Of a DNA stretch of 31,811 bases, positions 1 to 7,596 are shown piece by piece. Under the pieces are notes generated by a model. The model saw only the letters and a list, made by a program, of their open reading frames with translations, was not told the origin of the DNA and did no database searches. The stretch is from Actinomycetes bacterium (GTDB lineage: Bacteria > Actinomycetota > Actinomycetes > Propionibacteriales > Propionibacteriaceae), in the NCBI GenBank assembly GCA_009785885.1, contig WQUE01000068.1, forward strand, positions 1 to 31,811. Direction: 5' to 3'. Each line of letters starts with the position of its first letter. Within the stretch, counting starts at the first letter, position 1. The position numbers and the translations under genes are program-made.

Positions 1-196
1 CGGCCGCCATGATCTTCTCCCGCAGCGCCACGCCCCGGTGGTGGATGAGGTTCTGCGCCGACCGGTCCTGCACCGACCACCCCGCCCGCGTCAGTTGGGC
101 GTCGATCAGCACCCGCGCCCGCTCCTCGGGCGTCAAGCGCGCCGACACGTCGCTTTCCGGCATCACAGGGTTCAGCCTATCGAGGTCACCAGTCAT
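1..196 (-). CDS. Type I restriction enzyme R subunit-like protein, N-terminal fragment (cut by window edge)
   Basis: The minus-strand reading frame runs from an ATG at 196 (a second in-frame ATG is at 163) off the left edge. The visible ~65 residues contain a stretch of the type RARVLIDAQL..AGW.VQD, then NLIHHRGVALREKIM. This matches what I know of the N-terminus of HsdR-type restriction/helicase subunits (IDxxLxxAGWxVQD...GVAxRE), which precedes the PD-(D/E)XK nuclease domain and the DEAD-box helicase. Catalytic motifs lie outside the window, so activity cannot be judged. It is divergent from the phoH-like gene and their start regions almost touch. Another DEAD/DEAH restriction helicase with the same N-terminus is possible. 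Confidence 0.6.
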   Translation of the reverse strand, partial: MTGDLDRLNPVMPESDVSARLTPEERARVLIDAQLTRAGWSVQDRSAQNLIHHRGVALREKIMAA

Positions 197-233
197 GAGC
201 CGGATGGACCCCGGGACGCCCGCGGCGGGTAGC

Positions 234-1322
<1,089 letters not shown>

Positions 1323-1407
1323 CCTGGCCACCTCGTTGTCGGGATGCGAAACGTTGCCGCGGGTTTTCTGTCGTATTCGTTGGCGAGAACGCCTTGGCCG
1401 GGTTCCG

Positions 1408-1413
1408 TAGAGT
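1408..1413 (+). promoter_or_regulatory. Candidate -10 box upstream of the E1-alpha gene
   Basis: TAGAGT fits the actinobacterial TANNNT -10 pattern. It lies 38 nt before the E1-alpha ATG and would give a leader of about 32 nt carrying the GAAGG Shine-Dalgarno. No good -35 box is visible at 17-18 nt. If real, it gives the inserted acyl module its own promoter, separate from phoH. Confidence 0.35.
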
Positions 1414-1451
1414 ACATGCGGAAAGCACACACGCGTGAAAGAAGGTTCCCG

Positions 1452-2348
1452 ATGGCAGCAGCGGATGTCCGGCCGCCCCGGGATCTGCGGCGCACGATGC
1501 TCGCAGACATGATGGCCTCCCAGGCGCTCGACGAGGAGGGCATGCTCCTGGCGAAGCAGGGGTCCCTCGACCTGTGGGCACCGTGCCGCGGGCAGGAGGC
1601 CGTGCAGGTCGGGGTGGCCCATGCCACGGCCGACTTCACGATCGTGCCTTCCTACCGCGAGACCGCACTCGCGCTGGTGCGTGGCGCCCGGCCCGAGCAG
1701 ATCGTCGCCCACTTGTCGGGCCGCACCTTCTGCGGCTGGGATCCCCGCGCCCTGCGCCTGTTCCCGTTCGCCCTGGTCCTTGCCAGCCAGCTGCTTCCCG
1801 CCGTCGGCTACAACCTCGGGACGCGCCTGCGCGGGCACGAGGAACCGGTGGCCGTGTTCTTCGGAGACGGGGCAAGCAGCGAAGGGGACGTCGCGGAGGC
1901 GTTCAACCTCGCGGCGGTGGAACGCGCCGGGGTGCTGTTCTGCTGTGTGAACAACGGCTGGGCCATCTCCAAGCCTTCCGACGACCAGATGCGGACGAGC
2001 GTGGCGGAGCGTGCCGCCGGTTTCGGCATCCCGTCCATCCGGGTCGACGGCCGCGACCCCGAGGACGTCTGGCTGACCTGCACCGCGGAGGCGGGGCACG
2101 TTCGGGCGGGGGAAGGGCCGCGCCTCATCGAGTTCATCACCGACCGGATCCTGAGCCACACGAGCAACGACGCCCAGGAGGCCTACCGCACGCCGGATGA
2201 CATCGCCACGTCCCTCGCCGGCGACCCCGTCGCCGCCTACCGGGACCGACTATCGGCCGAGGGCAGCATCGATCCGGCCTGGCTTGGCGACATCACGCAG
2301 CGGACGCGGGCCCTGCGGGCCGAACTGGCGAGGGAGTACACGCGATGA
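1452..2348 (+). CDS. Thiamine diphosphate-dependent 2-oxoacid dehydrogenase, E1 alpha subunit
   Basis: Alpha subunit of a heterotetrameric (alpha2beta2) E1 that decarboxylates a 2-oxoacid on ThDP and acylates a lipoyl group. 298 aa. The ThDP/Mg motif is GDGASSEGD starting at residue 138 and closing with VNN at 166-168. HTSND at 236-240 fits the active-site loop of branched-chain/acetoin-type E1 alpha, and PSYRE near 67 matches the usual PSYRD. It is shorter than the usual 320-400 aa. The start ATG is preceded by GAAGG with good spacing. Its stop overlaps the E1-beta ATG (ATGA), so the two are translationally coupled. The substrate (branched-chain oxoacid, pyruvate or other) cannot be decided from sequence alone; branched-chain is favoured only by the KAS III neighbour. 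Confidence 0.88.
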   Translation: MAAADVRPPRDLRRTMLADMMASQALDEEGMLLAKQGSLDLWAPCRGQEAVQVGVAHATADFTIVPSYRETALALVRGARPEQIVAHLSGRTFCGWDPRALRLFPFALVLASQLLPAVGYNLGTRLRGHEEPVAVFFGDGASSEGDVAEAFNLAAVERAGVLFCCVNNGWAISKPSDDQMRTSVAERAAGFGIPSIRVDGRDPEDVWLTCTAEAGHVRAGEGPRLIEFITDRILSHTSNDAQEAYRTPDDIATSLAGDPVAAYRDRLSAEGSIDPAWLGDITQRTRALRAELAREYTR

Positions 2349-3325
2349 GCGGCATCATGGGCACCGGGCTCGCGGCCGGCATCAACGGCACGCTGGCGGA
2401 GCTGCTGGAGTCCGACGAGCGCGTCGTGCTGCTGGGCGAGGACATCGGACGCCTCGGGGGCGTCTTCCGCGTGACCCGCGGGCTGCAGGAACGATTCGGC
2501 CCGGAGCGGGTGCGCGACGCGATCCTGGCCGAGTCCGCGATCGTCGGGCAGGCGATCGGCATGGCACTGGCCGGCTTGGTGCCCATGTGCGAGATCCAGT
2601 TCGACGGTTTCAGCTTCCCGGCCGCGAACCAGCTGGTCACCCAGGCGGCGCGCATCGGGCAACGCTGGAACGGACGCGACGATCTGCATCTGGTCGTGCG
2701 CATCCCCTCGGGCGGCGGCACGCGGGCCGTCGAGCACCACGCCGACTCCAACGAGGGCGTCTTCGCCGCCGTGCCCGGGCTGCGCGTCGCGTACCCGTCC
2801 ACGGTCGAGGACCACCGGGACGTCCTCGCCGAGGCGCTGGCCCTTCCCGGTCCCGTGCTCGTCTACGAACCCATCCCGCTCTACTGGAAACGTTCCCGGG
2901 CGCTGCCCGACGCGGTGGCGCCGCGCAACCGGACGTCGGCGCGCGTGCTCCGTCCGGGACGCGACGCGACGCTGGTCACCTACGGGGCGATGACCCGGAC
3001 CGCCCTCGACGCGGCCGACGCGCTCGCCGAGTCGGTGGACGTCGAGGTCCTCGATCTGCGGTGGCTCTCGCCCCTGGACGAAGACGGCATCCTGGCGTCC
3101 GTGCGACGGACGGGGCGGCTGGTCGTCGCGCAGGAGTCGTCGCCGACGCACGGGGTGGGCGCCGAGGTCGCTGCGCTGGCGGCCGAGCGGGCGTTCGATG
3201 CCTTGCGCGCGCCCGTCCGGCGGCTCGGGGCGCCCCACCGGCCGCCACCCCCCGCCGACGTCGAGGCGTCGATCCGAATCCAACGCGACGACATCGTCCA
3301 GACGATCCAGGAGGTCATGGCATGA
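2345..3325 (+). CDS. Thiamine diphosphate-dependent 2-oxoacid dehydrogenase, E1 beta subunit
   Basis: Beta subunit partner of the preceding gene; 326 aa, the usual length. GEDIG at residues 31-35 and LAESAIVGQAIG around 61-72 contain the conserved acidic residue that activates the ThDP aminopyrimidine (Glu63 by position). The C-terminal transketolase-type domain is present (LVTYGAMT, VEVLDLRWLSPLDED, VAQESSPTHGVGAEV). The start overlaps the alpha stop by 4 nt and its own stop overlaps the lipoyl-protein ATG by 4 nt, so one mRNA is expected to give near-equal amounts of alpha, beta and carrier. Pyruvate, acetoin and branched-chain E1 beta subunits look alike at this level. Confidence 0.92.
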   Translation: MSGIMGTGLAAGINGTLAELLESDERVVLLGEDIGRLGGVFRVTRGLQERFGPERVRDAILAESAIVGQAIGMALAGLVPMCEIQFDGFSFPAANQLVTQAARIGQRWNGRDDLHLVVRIPSGGGTRAVEHHADSNEGVFAAVPGLRVAYPSTVEDHRDVLAEALALPGPVLVYEPIPLYWKRSRALPDAVAPRNRTSARVLRPGRDATLVTYGAMTRTALDAADALAESVDVEVLDLRWLSPLDEDGILASVRRTGRLVVAQESSPTHGVGAEVAALAAERAFDALRAPVRRLGAPHRPPPPADVEASIRIQRDDIVQTIQEVMA

Positions 3326-3573
3326 GCGAGACCATCGAGGTGCGCGTTCCGCCGTTCGGGCAGTCGATCGACGAGGCGCTCATCGTCACCTGGCTCGTCG
3401 CACCGGGCCAGGCGATCACGCGCGGCGAGCCGGTCGTCGAGGTCGAGACGGCCAAGGCCACCTACGAGGTGCCGGCCGAGCACGACGGCGTGGTGGAGTC
3501 CCTCCTGGCGGCCCAGGGTCAGATCGTCGACGTCGGCGCCCCCCTGTACCGCCTGACCGTGGAGCCGGCATGA
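3322..3573 (+). CDS. Free-standing lipoyl-domain carrier protein (83 aa)
   Basis: A single biotinyl/lipoyl-attachment domain, with no peripheral-subunit-binding domain and no E2 acyltransferase domain. IEVRVPPFGQSIDEALIVTW opens the domain. The modification site is ETAKAT with Lys45 at the beta-turn, where E2 proteins have ETDKA. The domain closes normally (GVVESLLAAQGQIVDVGAPLYRL), so it is a complete 83-aa protein and not a truncation caused by a frameshift. It sits between E1 beta and a KAS III gene with ATGA overlaps on both sides. It is presumably lipoylated and acylated by the E1 pair; who takes the acyl group next is unknown. Biotin attachment is unlikely because the AMKM motif is missing. 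Confidence 0.85.
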   Translation: MSETIEVRVPPFGQSIDEALIVTWLVAPGQAITRGEPVVEVETAKATYEVPAEHDGVVESLLAAQGQIVDVGAPLYRLTVEPA

Positions 3574-4532
3574 GCGCCGGCCTGGTCGACGTGGAGGCGT
3601 GGCTGCCGCCGCACGACGTCCCCAACGACATCTTCACCGGCATCGGGCTGACCGACGAGTGGATCGTCCGCCGCAGCGGCATCGTGAGCCGCGCGTACTT
3701 CGCCGACGACGAGTCGCCCGTGCGGGCCGCGGGCGACGTCGTGCGCCGGCTCGTCACCCGGTGCCCCGACCCGGCCCGGATCGGGGCGCTGCTCGTCGTC
3801 AGCACGTCGAACGACGCCCGCGTCCCCGGTGCCGCCCAGATCATCGCGGAGGACGCCGGCCTCGGGCACACCCTGCTCACGCTCGACCTGAATGCGGCCT
3901 GCAACGGGTTCGTCTACGCACTGGCCGTCGGGCTCGCGCTCGTCGAGTCGGGCACGGTGGACGAGGCTGTCGTCTGCGCCATGGAGGCCATGTCGCGCCT
4001 CACGAACATGGCGGACCGCCAGTCGGCGTTCCTGTTCGGCGACGGTGTGGGCGCGGTTCGTCTTGCCGCCCGGCCCGGTTTCGTCGCCTCGCGCGCCGTC
4101 GCGGGCAGCGACGCCACATTCGCGTCGCTGATGACGATGGACGCGGACGGGCTGGTGCTTCGCGGCATCGAGGTGTACAAGCACGCGATCACCCGCATGA
4201 AGGAGTCCCTCGCTGCCGTCGTGGATCAGACCGACCCGGCACCCGTCGTGGTCGTGCCCCACCAGGCCAACGGACGCATCCTCGACGAGGTCCGCCGGGG
4301 GCTGCCCGGTCCAGGGCTGCGCCTGGTGAACCGCATCGAGCACATGGGGAACACCTCGTCGGCGTCGATCCCGTTGGCGTTCGCGGCCGAACTGGACGAC
4401 GGGGCGATTCCGCGGAGCGGCCGTCTGGCCACGGTGGGCTATGGGGCGGGCGAGGCGTGGGGCGCGGTGTCCTGCCACTACGCCATCGACCACGAGGCGC
4501 CGGTTGGGCCGTTCCCGCCATCCGCCGGGTAG
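3570..4532 (+). CDS. 3-oxoacyl-ACP synthase III (KAS III/FabH-like)
   Basis: A thiolase-fold condensing enzyme, 320 aa. The full KAS III triad is visible: Cys111 in LNAACNGF, His231 in PHQAN, Asn261 in HMGNTSSAS. The N-terminal TDEWIVRRSGI is the FabH substrate-entry signature. Such enzymes condense an acyl primer with malonyl-ACP, starting fatty-acid or polyketide chains, or transfer/condense acyl groups in special pathways. Its start overlaps the lipoyl-protein stop (ATGA). Being in one operon with an E1 pair suggests its primer is the acyl group made by that E1, for example a branched-chain starter for iso/anteiso fatty acids. That link is inference. No ACP, FabD or FabF lies alongside, so it may be a specialised paralogue rather than the housekeeping FabH. 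Confidence 0.85.
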   Translation: MSAGLVDVEAWLPPHDVPNDIFTGIGLTDEWIVRRSGIVSRAYFADDESPVRAAGDVVRRLVTRCPDPARIGALLVVSTSNDARVPGAAQIIAEDAGLGHTLLTLDLNAACNGFVYALAVGLALVESGTVDEAVVCAMEAMSRLTNMADRQSAFLFGDGVGAVRLAARPGFVASRAVAGSDATFASLMTMDADGLVLRGIEVYKHAITRMKESLAAVVDQTDPAPVVVVPHQANGRILDEVRRGLPGPGLRLVNRIEHMGNTSSASIPLAFAAELDDGAIPRSGRLATVGYGAGEAWGAVSCHYAIDHEAPVGPFPPSAG

Positions 4533-4549
4533 CCTGGAACGCCGCGGCA

Positions 4550-4555
4550 TAAGCT
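4550..4555 (+). promoter_or_regulatory. Candidate -10 box upstream of ybeY
   Basis: TAAGCT fits TANNNT in the 68-nt gap between the KAS III gene and ybeY. It is the only intercistronic gap from E1 alpha to era large enough for a promoter, so it could separate the acyl module from ybeY-CorC-era. There is no convincing -35 box. Confidence 0.25.
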
Positions 4556-4600
4556 TGTGGGCGGAGCGTTCGTGCCCGCATGACGTGAGGAGTCCCATCG

Positions 4601-5053
4601 GTGATCGACATCAACAACGAGTCCGGGATACCGGCCGACGAGCAGGATCTCGTGCGGCTGGCCGGCTTCGTGTTGCGGACCCTGCGCATCCACGCGCAGG
4701 CCGACCTGTCGATCCTGCTGGTCGACGAGGCGACGATGGCGTCGTACAACACCGAGTTCATGGACCACACCGGTCCGACCGACGTGTTGAGTTTCCCGAT
4801 GGATGAGCTGCGCCTGCCCGCCGCCGACGAGCCGCCGCCCCGGGGGATGCTGGGCGATGTCGTGCTGTGTCCGGCCGTGACCGCTCGCCAGGCCGCCGAG
4901 AACGGCCGCAATCCCCGTCAGGAAGCCGAATACCTGCTGATCCACGGCATCCTCCACCTGCTGGGCTACGACCACGCCGCCCCGGCCGAGAAGGCGGTCA
5001 TGTTCGCGATGAACGACCGCCTGGCGGCCGCATGGGCGGCCGCGCGGCATTGA
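4601..5053 (+). CDS. ybeY: Endoribonuclease YbeY (rRNA maturation factor)
   Basis: A zinc-dependent endoribonuclease needed for 16S rRNA 3'-end maturation and 70S quality control. 150 aa from a GTG start that has GAGGAG about 8-9 nt upstream. The family metal motif HGxLHLxGYDH is intact with His115, His119 and His125; TDVLSFPMDE near residue 60 is the other conserved block. It works with PhoH/YbeZ and Era, which flank it here, so the neighbourhood is functionally coherent apart from the inserted E1/KAS module upstream. The CNNM/CorC gene follows after 8 nt. Confidence 0.96.
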   Translation: MIDINNESGIPADEQDLVRLAGFVLRTLRIHAQADLSILLVDEATMASYNTEFMDHTGPTDVLSFPMDELRLPAADEPPPRGMLGDVVLCPAVTARQAAENGRNPRQEAEYLLIHGILHLLGYDHAAPAEKAVMFAMNDRLAAAWAAARH

Positions 5054-5061
5054 GGACGGCG

Positions 5062-6372
5062 ATGACACAGACCGAATGGATCCATCTCGGCGTGGCCCTG
5101 GCGCTCGCCGTGATCGCCATGCTGCTCGTCGCCTCCGAGGCGGCGATGGCGGTCATGTCGCGACCGCGGGCCGCCGGGCTCGTCGCGGCGCACGTCCGGG
5201 GAGCCGACAAAGTGGCGGACATCGCCGCCGATCGTGCCCCCTTCATCAACACCTCCATGCTGGTCCGCCTGGTCTGTCAGGTGCTCGTGACGTTGCTCGT
5301 CGCCGGGGTCGTGTTCGACCACCTCGACGTGCTGTGGCAGCGCCTGTCGGTGACCGGGGCGGTGATGGTGCTTGTCTGGTTCATCGCCTGGGGCGTCGGC
5401 CCGGCCACGCTGGGGCGCCAGCACGCCGACACCGTCGCGCTGCGCTCGGCCGGGGTGCTCGGCGGGCTCACGACCGTGCTCGGTCCGGTGGCGCAGTTGC
5501 TTATTCTCATCGGCAACGCGGTCACACCCGGCAAGGGCTATGCGGAGGGCCCGTTCTCCTCGGAGGCCGAGTTGCGGGAGATGGTGGACATGGCCGAGGC
5601 GTCCTCCGTGATCGAGGAGGGCGAGGCCGACATGATCCACTCGGTCTTCGAACTCGGCGACACGCTGGCGCGCGAGGTCATGGTGCCCCGCACCGACGTC
5701 GTCTACATCCAGGCCGGCAAGACGCTCCGGCAAGGGCTGTCGCTGGCGTTGCGCAGCGGCTTCAGCCGCATCCCCGTCGTGGGGGAGAATCTCGACGACG
5801 TGCAGGGCCTCCTCTACCTGAAGGACGTCCAGGGCCGCATCTTCGCTGCGCCCGGGTCCGAGCAGCGCGAAACGGTCGGCATGCTCGCCCGACCGGCCGT
5901 GTTCGTCCCGGACTCGAAACCGGTGGACGAGCTTCTGCACGACATGCAGCGGCGCCGCAGCCACCTCGTCATGGTCGTCGACGAGTTCGGCGGCACGGCC
6001 GGGCTCGTCACGATCGAGGACATCCTGGAGGAGATCGTCGGCGAGATCACCGACGAGTACGACGCGGAACCGGTCGGCGCTGCGGCCCTGGACGACGGCG
6101 GCACCGAAGGCTACCGGGTCGGCGCCCGCATGCCTCTCGACGAGTTGGGCGACCTGTTCGACGAGGAACTGGACGAGGACGACGTCGAGACGGTCGCCGG
6201 GCTGATGGCCAAGCAGTTGGCGATGGTGCCGATCCCGGGATCGACCGTCGACTGGCAGGGTCTGCGCTTCACCGCGGAGGATTCGGCCGGGCGGCGGCAC
6301 CGGATCGAGACGATCACCGTACGCCGCCTTTCACCCGAGGATGAGGACACGGACGACGATGCCGCACAGTGA
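5062..6372 (+). CDS. CNNM/CorC-family transporter with CBS pair (hemolysin C-like)
   Basis: A membrane protein of the CNNM/CorC family (Mg2+/Co2+ efflux or homeostasis), 436 aa from ATG 5062. An N-terminal DUF21/CNNM domain has about three to four hydrophobic helices (residues 8-30, ~65-85, ~95-115, ~135-150). A CBS pair follows (MVPRTDVVYIQ...SRIPVVGENLDDVQGLLYLKD; VDELLHDMQ...VVDEFGGTAGLVTIEDILEEIVGEI), then an acidic CorC_HlyC C-terminal domain (RMPLDELGDLFDEEL). The start is chosen because an upstream in-frame ATG would overlap ybeY deeply. A gene of this family between ybeY and era is the normal actinobacterial order. Transport substrate is known only from the family. Confidence 0.92.
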   Translation: MTQTEWIHLGVALALAVIAMLLVASEAAMAVMSRPRAAGLVAAHVRGADKVADIAADRAPFINTSMLVRLVCQVLVTLLVAGVVFDHLDVLWQRLSVTGAVMVLVWFIAWGVGPATLGRQHADTVALRSAGVLGGLTTVLGPVAQLLILIGNAVTPGKGYAEGPFSSEAELREMVDMAEASSVIEEGEADMIHSVFELGDTLAREVMVPRTDVVYIQAGKTLRQGLSLALRSGFSRIPVVGENLDDVQGLLYLKDVQGRIFAAPGSEQRETVGMLARPAVFVPDSKPVDELLHDMQRRRSHLVMVVDEFGGTAGLVTIEDILEEIVGEITDEYDAEPVGAAALDDGGTEGYRVGARMPLDELGDLFDEELDEDDVETVAGLMAKQLAMVPIPGSTVDWQGLRFTAEDSAGRRHRIETITVRRLSPEDEDTDDDAAQ

Positions 6373-7312
6373 CCACCGCCCCGCCGACGGCGGGACGTTC
6401 CGCTCCGGGTTCGTGTGCCTGGCGGGACGCCCCAACGCGGGCAAATCGACGCTCACGAACGCCCTCGTCGGCGGGAAGGTCGCGATCGCCTCGTCGAAGC
6501 CGCAGACGACGCGCCACGCGATCCGCGGCATCCTCACCCGGACGGACGCGCAGCTCGTCCTCATCGACACGCCGGGCCTGTCCAAGCCGCGCTCGCTGCT
6601 CCAGGAACGCCTCAACGACCTGGTGCGCGGGACGTGGGGCGAGGTGGACGTCATCGGCGTGTGCCTGCCCGCCGACCAGCGGGTCGGGCCGGGGGATGAG
6701 TACCTCGTCGGGCAAATCGCCGCGCTCGGCGCGCGCCGTCCCGCGCTGGTGGCGCTGGCGACGAAGTCCGACCTCGTGTCGGGGGAGCGCCTGCGACGCC
6801 ACCTGCTGCGCATCGAGGCGATGCAGGAGGCGCAGGGTGTGAGCTGGGCCCACATCGTGCCGTGCTCGGCCGTGACGGGCACCCAGGTCGACGAGGTCGC
6901 GGATGTGCTCATCGGCCTCCTGCCGCCCGGCCCCGCGTACTACCCGGATGGCGAACTGACCGACGAGCCGGAAGAGGTGCTGATCGCCGAGCTCATCCGC
7001 GAGGCGGCCCTGGAGCTCGTCCGCGACGAGCTGCCGCACAGCATCGCCGTGACCGTGGACGAGGTGCGCCCCCGCGAAGGGCGGCCCGCCGACCGGCCGC
7101 TGCTGGAGGTGTTCGCGTCGCTCGTCATCGAGCGCGAATCCCAGAAGCACATCATGGTCGGCGCCCAGGGGAGCCGCATCAAGCAGATCGGCACCGACGC
7201 CCGGTCCGCGATCACGGCGCTCCTCGGTGTTCCCGTGCACCTGGACCTGCGGGTCAAGGTGATCAAGGAGTGGCAGTCCGACCCCAAGGCGCTGCGGCGT
7301 CTCGGATTCTGA
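6359..7312 (+). CDS. era: GTPase Era
   Basis: A 16S rRNA-binding GTPase for 30S assembly. G1 is GRPNAGKS, then QTTRHAIRG (switch/G2 region), DTPG (G3) and ATKSD (G4, with Thr instead of Asn, which I know from other actinobacterial Era proteins). The C-terminal KH domain has ESQKHIMVGAQGSRIKQIG. It is 317 aa from ATG 6359, which has GAGG 12 nt upstream and overlaps the CorC stop by 14 nt; an in-frame ATG at 6341 (323 aa) has GAGG directly abutting it, which is too close. Last gene of the phoH-ybeY-era block; a terminator-like element follows at 7393. Confidence 0.95.
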   Translation: MPHSDHRPADGGTFRSGFVCLAGRPNAGKSTLTNALVGGKVAIASSKPQTTRHAIRGILTRTDAQLVLIDTPGLSKPRSLLQERLNDLVRGTWGEVDVIGVCLPADQRVGPGDEYLVGQIAALGARRPALVALATKSDLVSGERLRRHLLRIEAMQEAQGVSWAHIVPCSAVTGTQVDEVADVLIGLLPPGPAYYPDGELTDEPEEVLIAELIREAALELVRDELPHSIAVTVDEVRPREGRPADRPLLEVFASLVIERESQKHIMVGAQGSRIKQIGTDARSAITALLGVPVHLDLRVKVIKEWQSDPKALRRLGF

Positions 7313-7376
7313 CCCGGCGGCGGCACGAGTTTTTCGCATCCGGCGCGGACGTTGCCGCCCCGGACGTTTCTGTTCG

Positions 7377-7397
7377 TCACCGGCCGTCGTCTGGTGA
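7377..7397 (+). promoter_or_regulatory. Hairpin competing with the era/eutL terminator (possible anti-terminator)
   Basis: TCACCGG (7377-7383) can pair with CTGGTGA (7391-7397) in a 7-bp stem with one G-U pair. The GGTGA in its 3' arm is the same segment that forms the 5' arm of the terminator at 7393-7414, so the two structures exclude each other. That is the geometry of an attenuator. Nothing shows that it is used, and short stems arise by chance in such DNA. Confidence 0.3.
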
Positions 7398-7414
7398 GGT
7401 CGTTCACCTTTTTT
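7393..7414 (+). terminator. Intrinsic terminator after era, before the eut operon
   Basis: GGTGAG (7393-7398), loop GTCG, TTCACC (7403-7408) form a 6-bp stem with one G-U pair, directly followed by six T (7409-7414). T runs are rare in this DNA, which supports the call; the stem is short. Confidence 0.55.
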
Positions 7415-7501
7415 CTGCGCCAGGCGGGCACGCGAAACACGGCATTATCGGCGATGGCATGAACAACAACACGCGCATGATGGTTCGGGGCATTCTTCCT
7501 G

Positions 7502-7530
7502 TTTACATCACTGGATCGGAGCGGTAACGT
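7502..7530 (+). promoter_or_regulatory. Candidate promoter of the eut operon
   Basis: TTTACA (7502-7507; 5 of 6 to the TTGACA -35) and TAACGT (7525-7530; weak -10) are 17 nt apart. A start near 7537 would leave a ~60-nt leader with a hairpin and a strong AGGAGG (7581-7586) 10 nt before eutL. The A/T-richer character of 7440-7530 compared with the flanks supports a regulatory region. The weak -10 suggests that an activator could be needed. Confidence 0.4.
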
Positions 7531-7532
7531 GT

Positions 7533-7562
7533 GATCCTGTCCGCGAGGCTGCGGACGGTATC
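7533..7562 (+). promoter_or_regulatory. Stem-loop in the eutL 5' leader
   Basis: Arms 7533-7544 and 7551-7562 pair at 11 of 12 positions (inner six perfect: GTCCGC/GCGGAC; one G-U pair; one C/T mismatch) around the six-base loop GAGGCT. It lies between the candidate -10 and the ribosome binding site. ANTAR-type regulators of eut genes in other bacteria bind paired hexaloop hairpins with A at loop position 1 and G at position 4. Here position 4 fits, position 1 does not, and only one hexaloop hairpin is seen. No T run follows, so it is not a terminator by itself. Confidence 0.4.
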
Positions 7563-7596
7563 GGCGAAGCCGTATCGACGAGGAGGTTCGTGACGC

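Noticed and set aside
7313..7596. A cobalamin riboswitch before eutL
   Set aside because: I looked for the B12-box core (GCCACTG) and its surrounding helices and did not find them; the leader is also short for that class.
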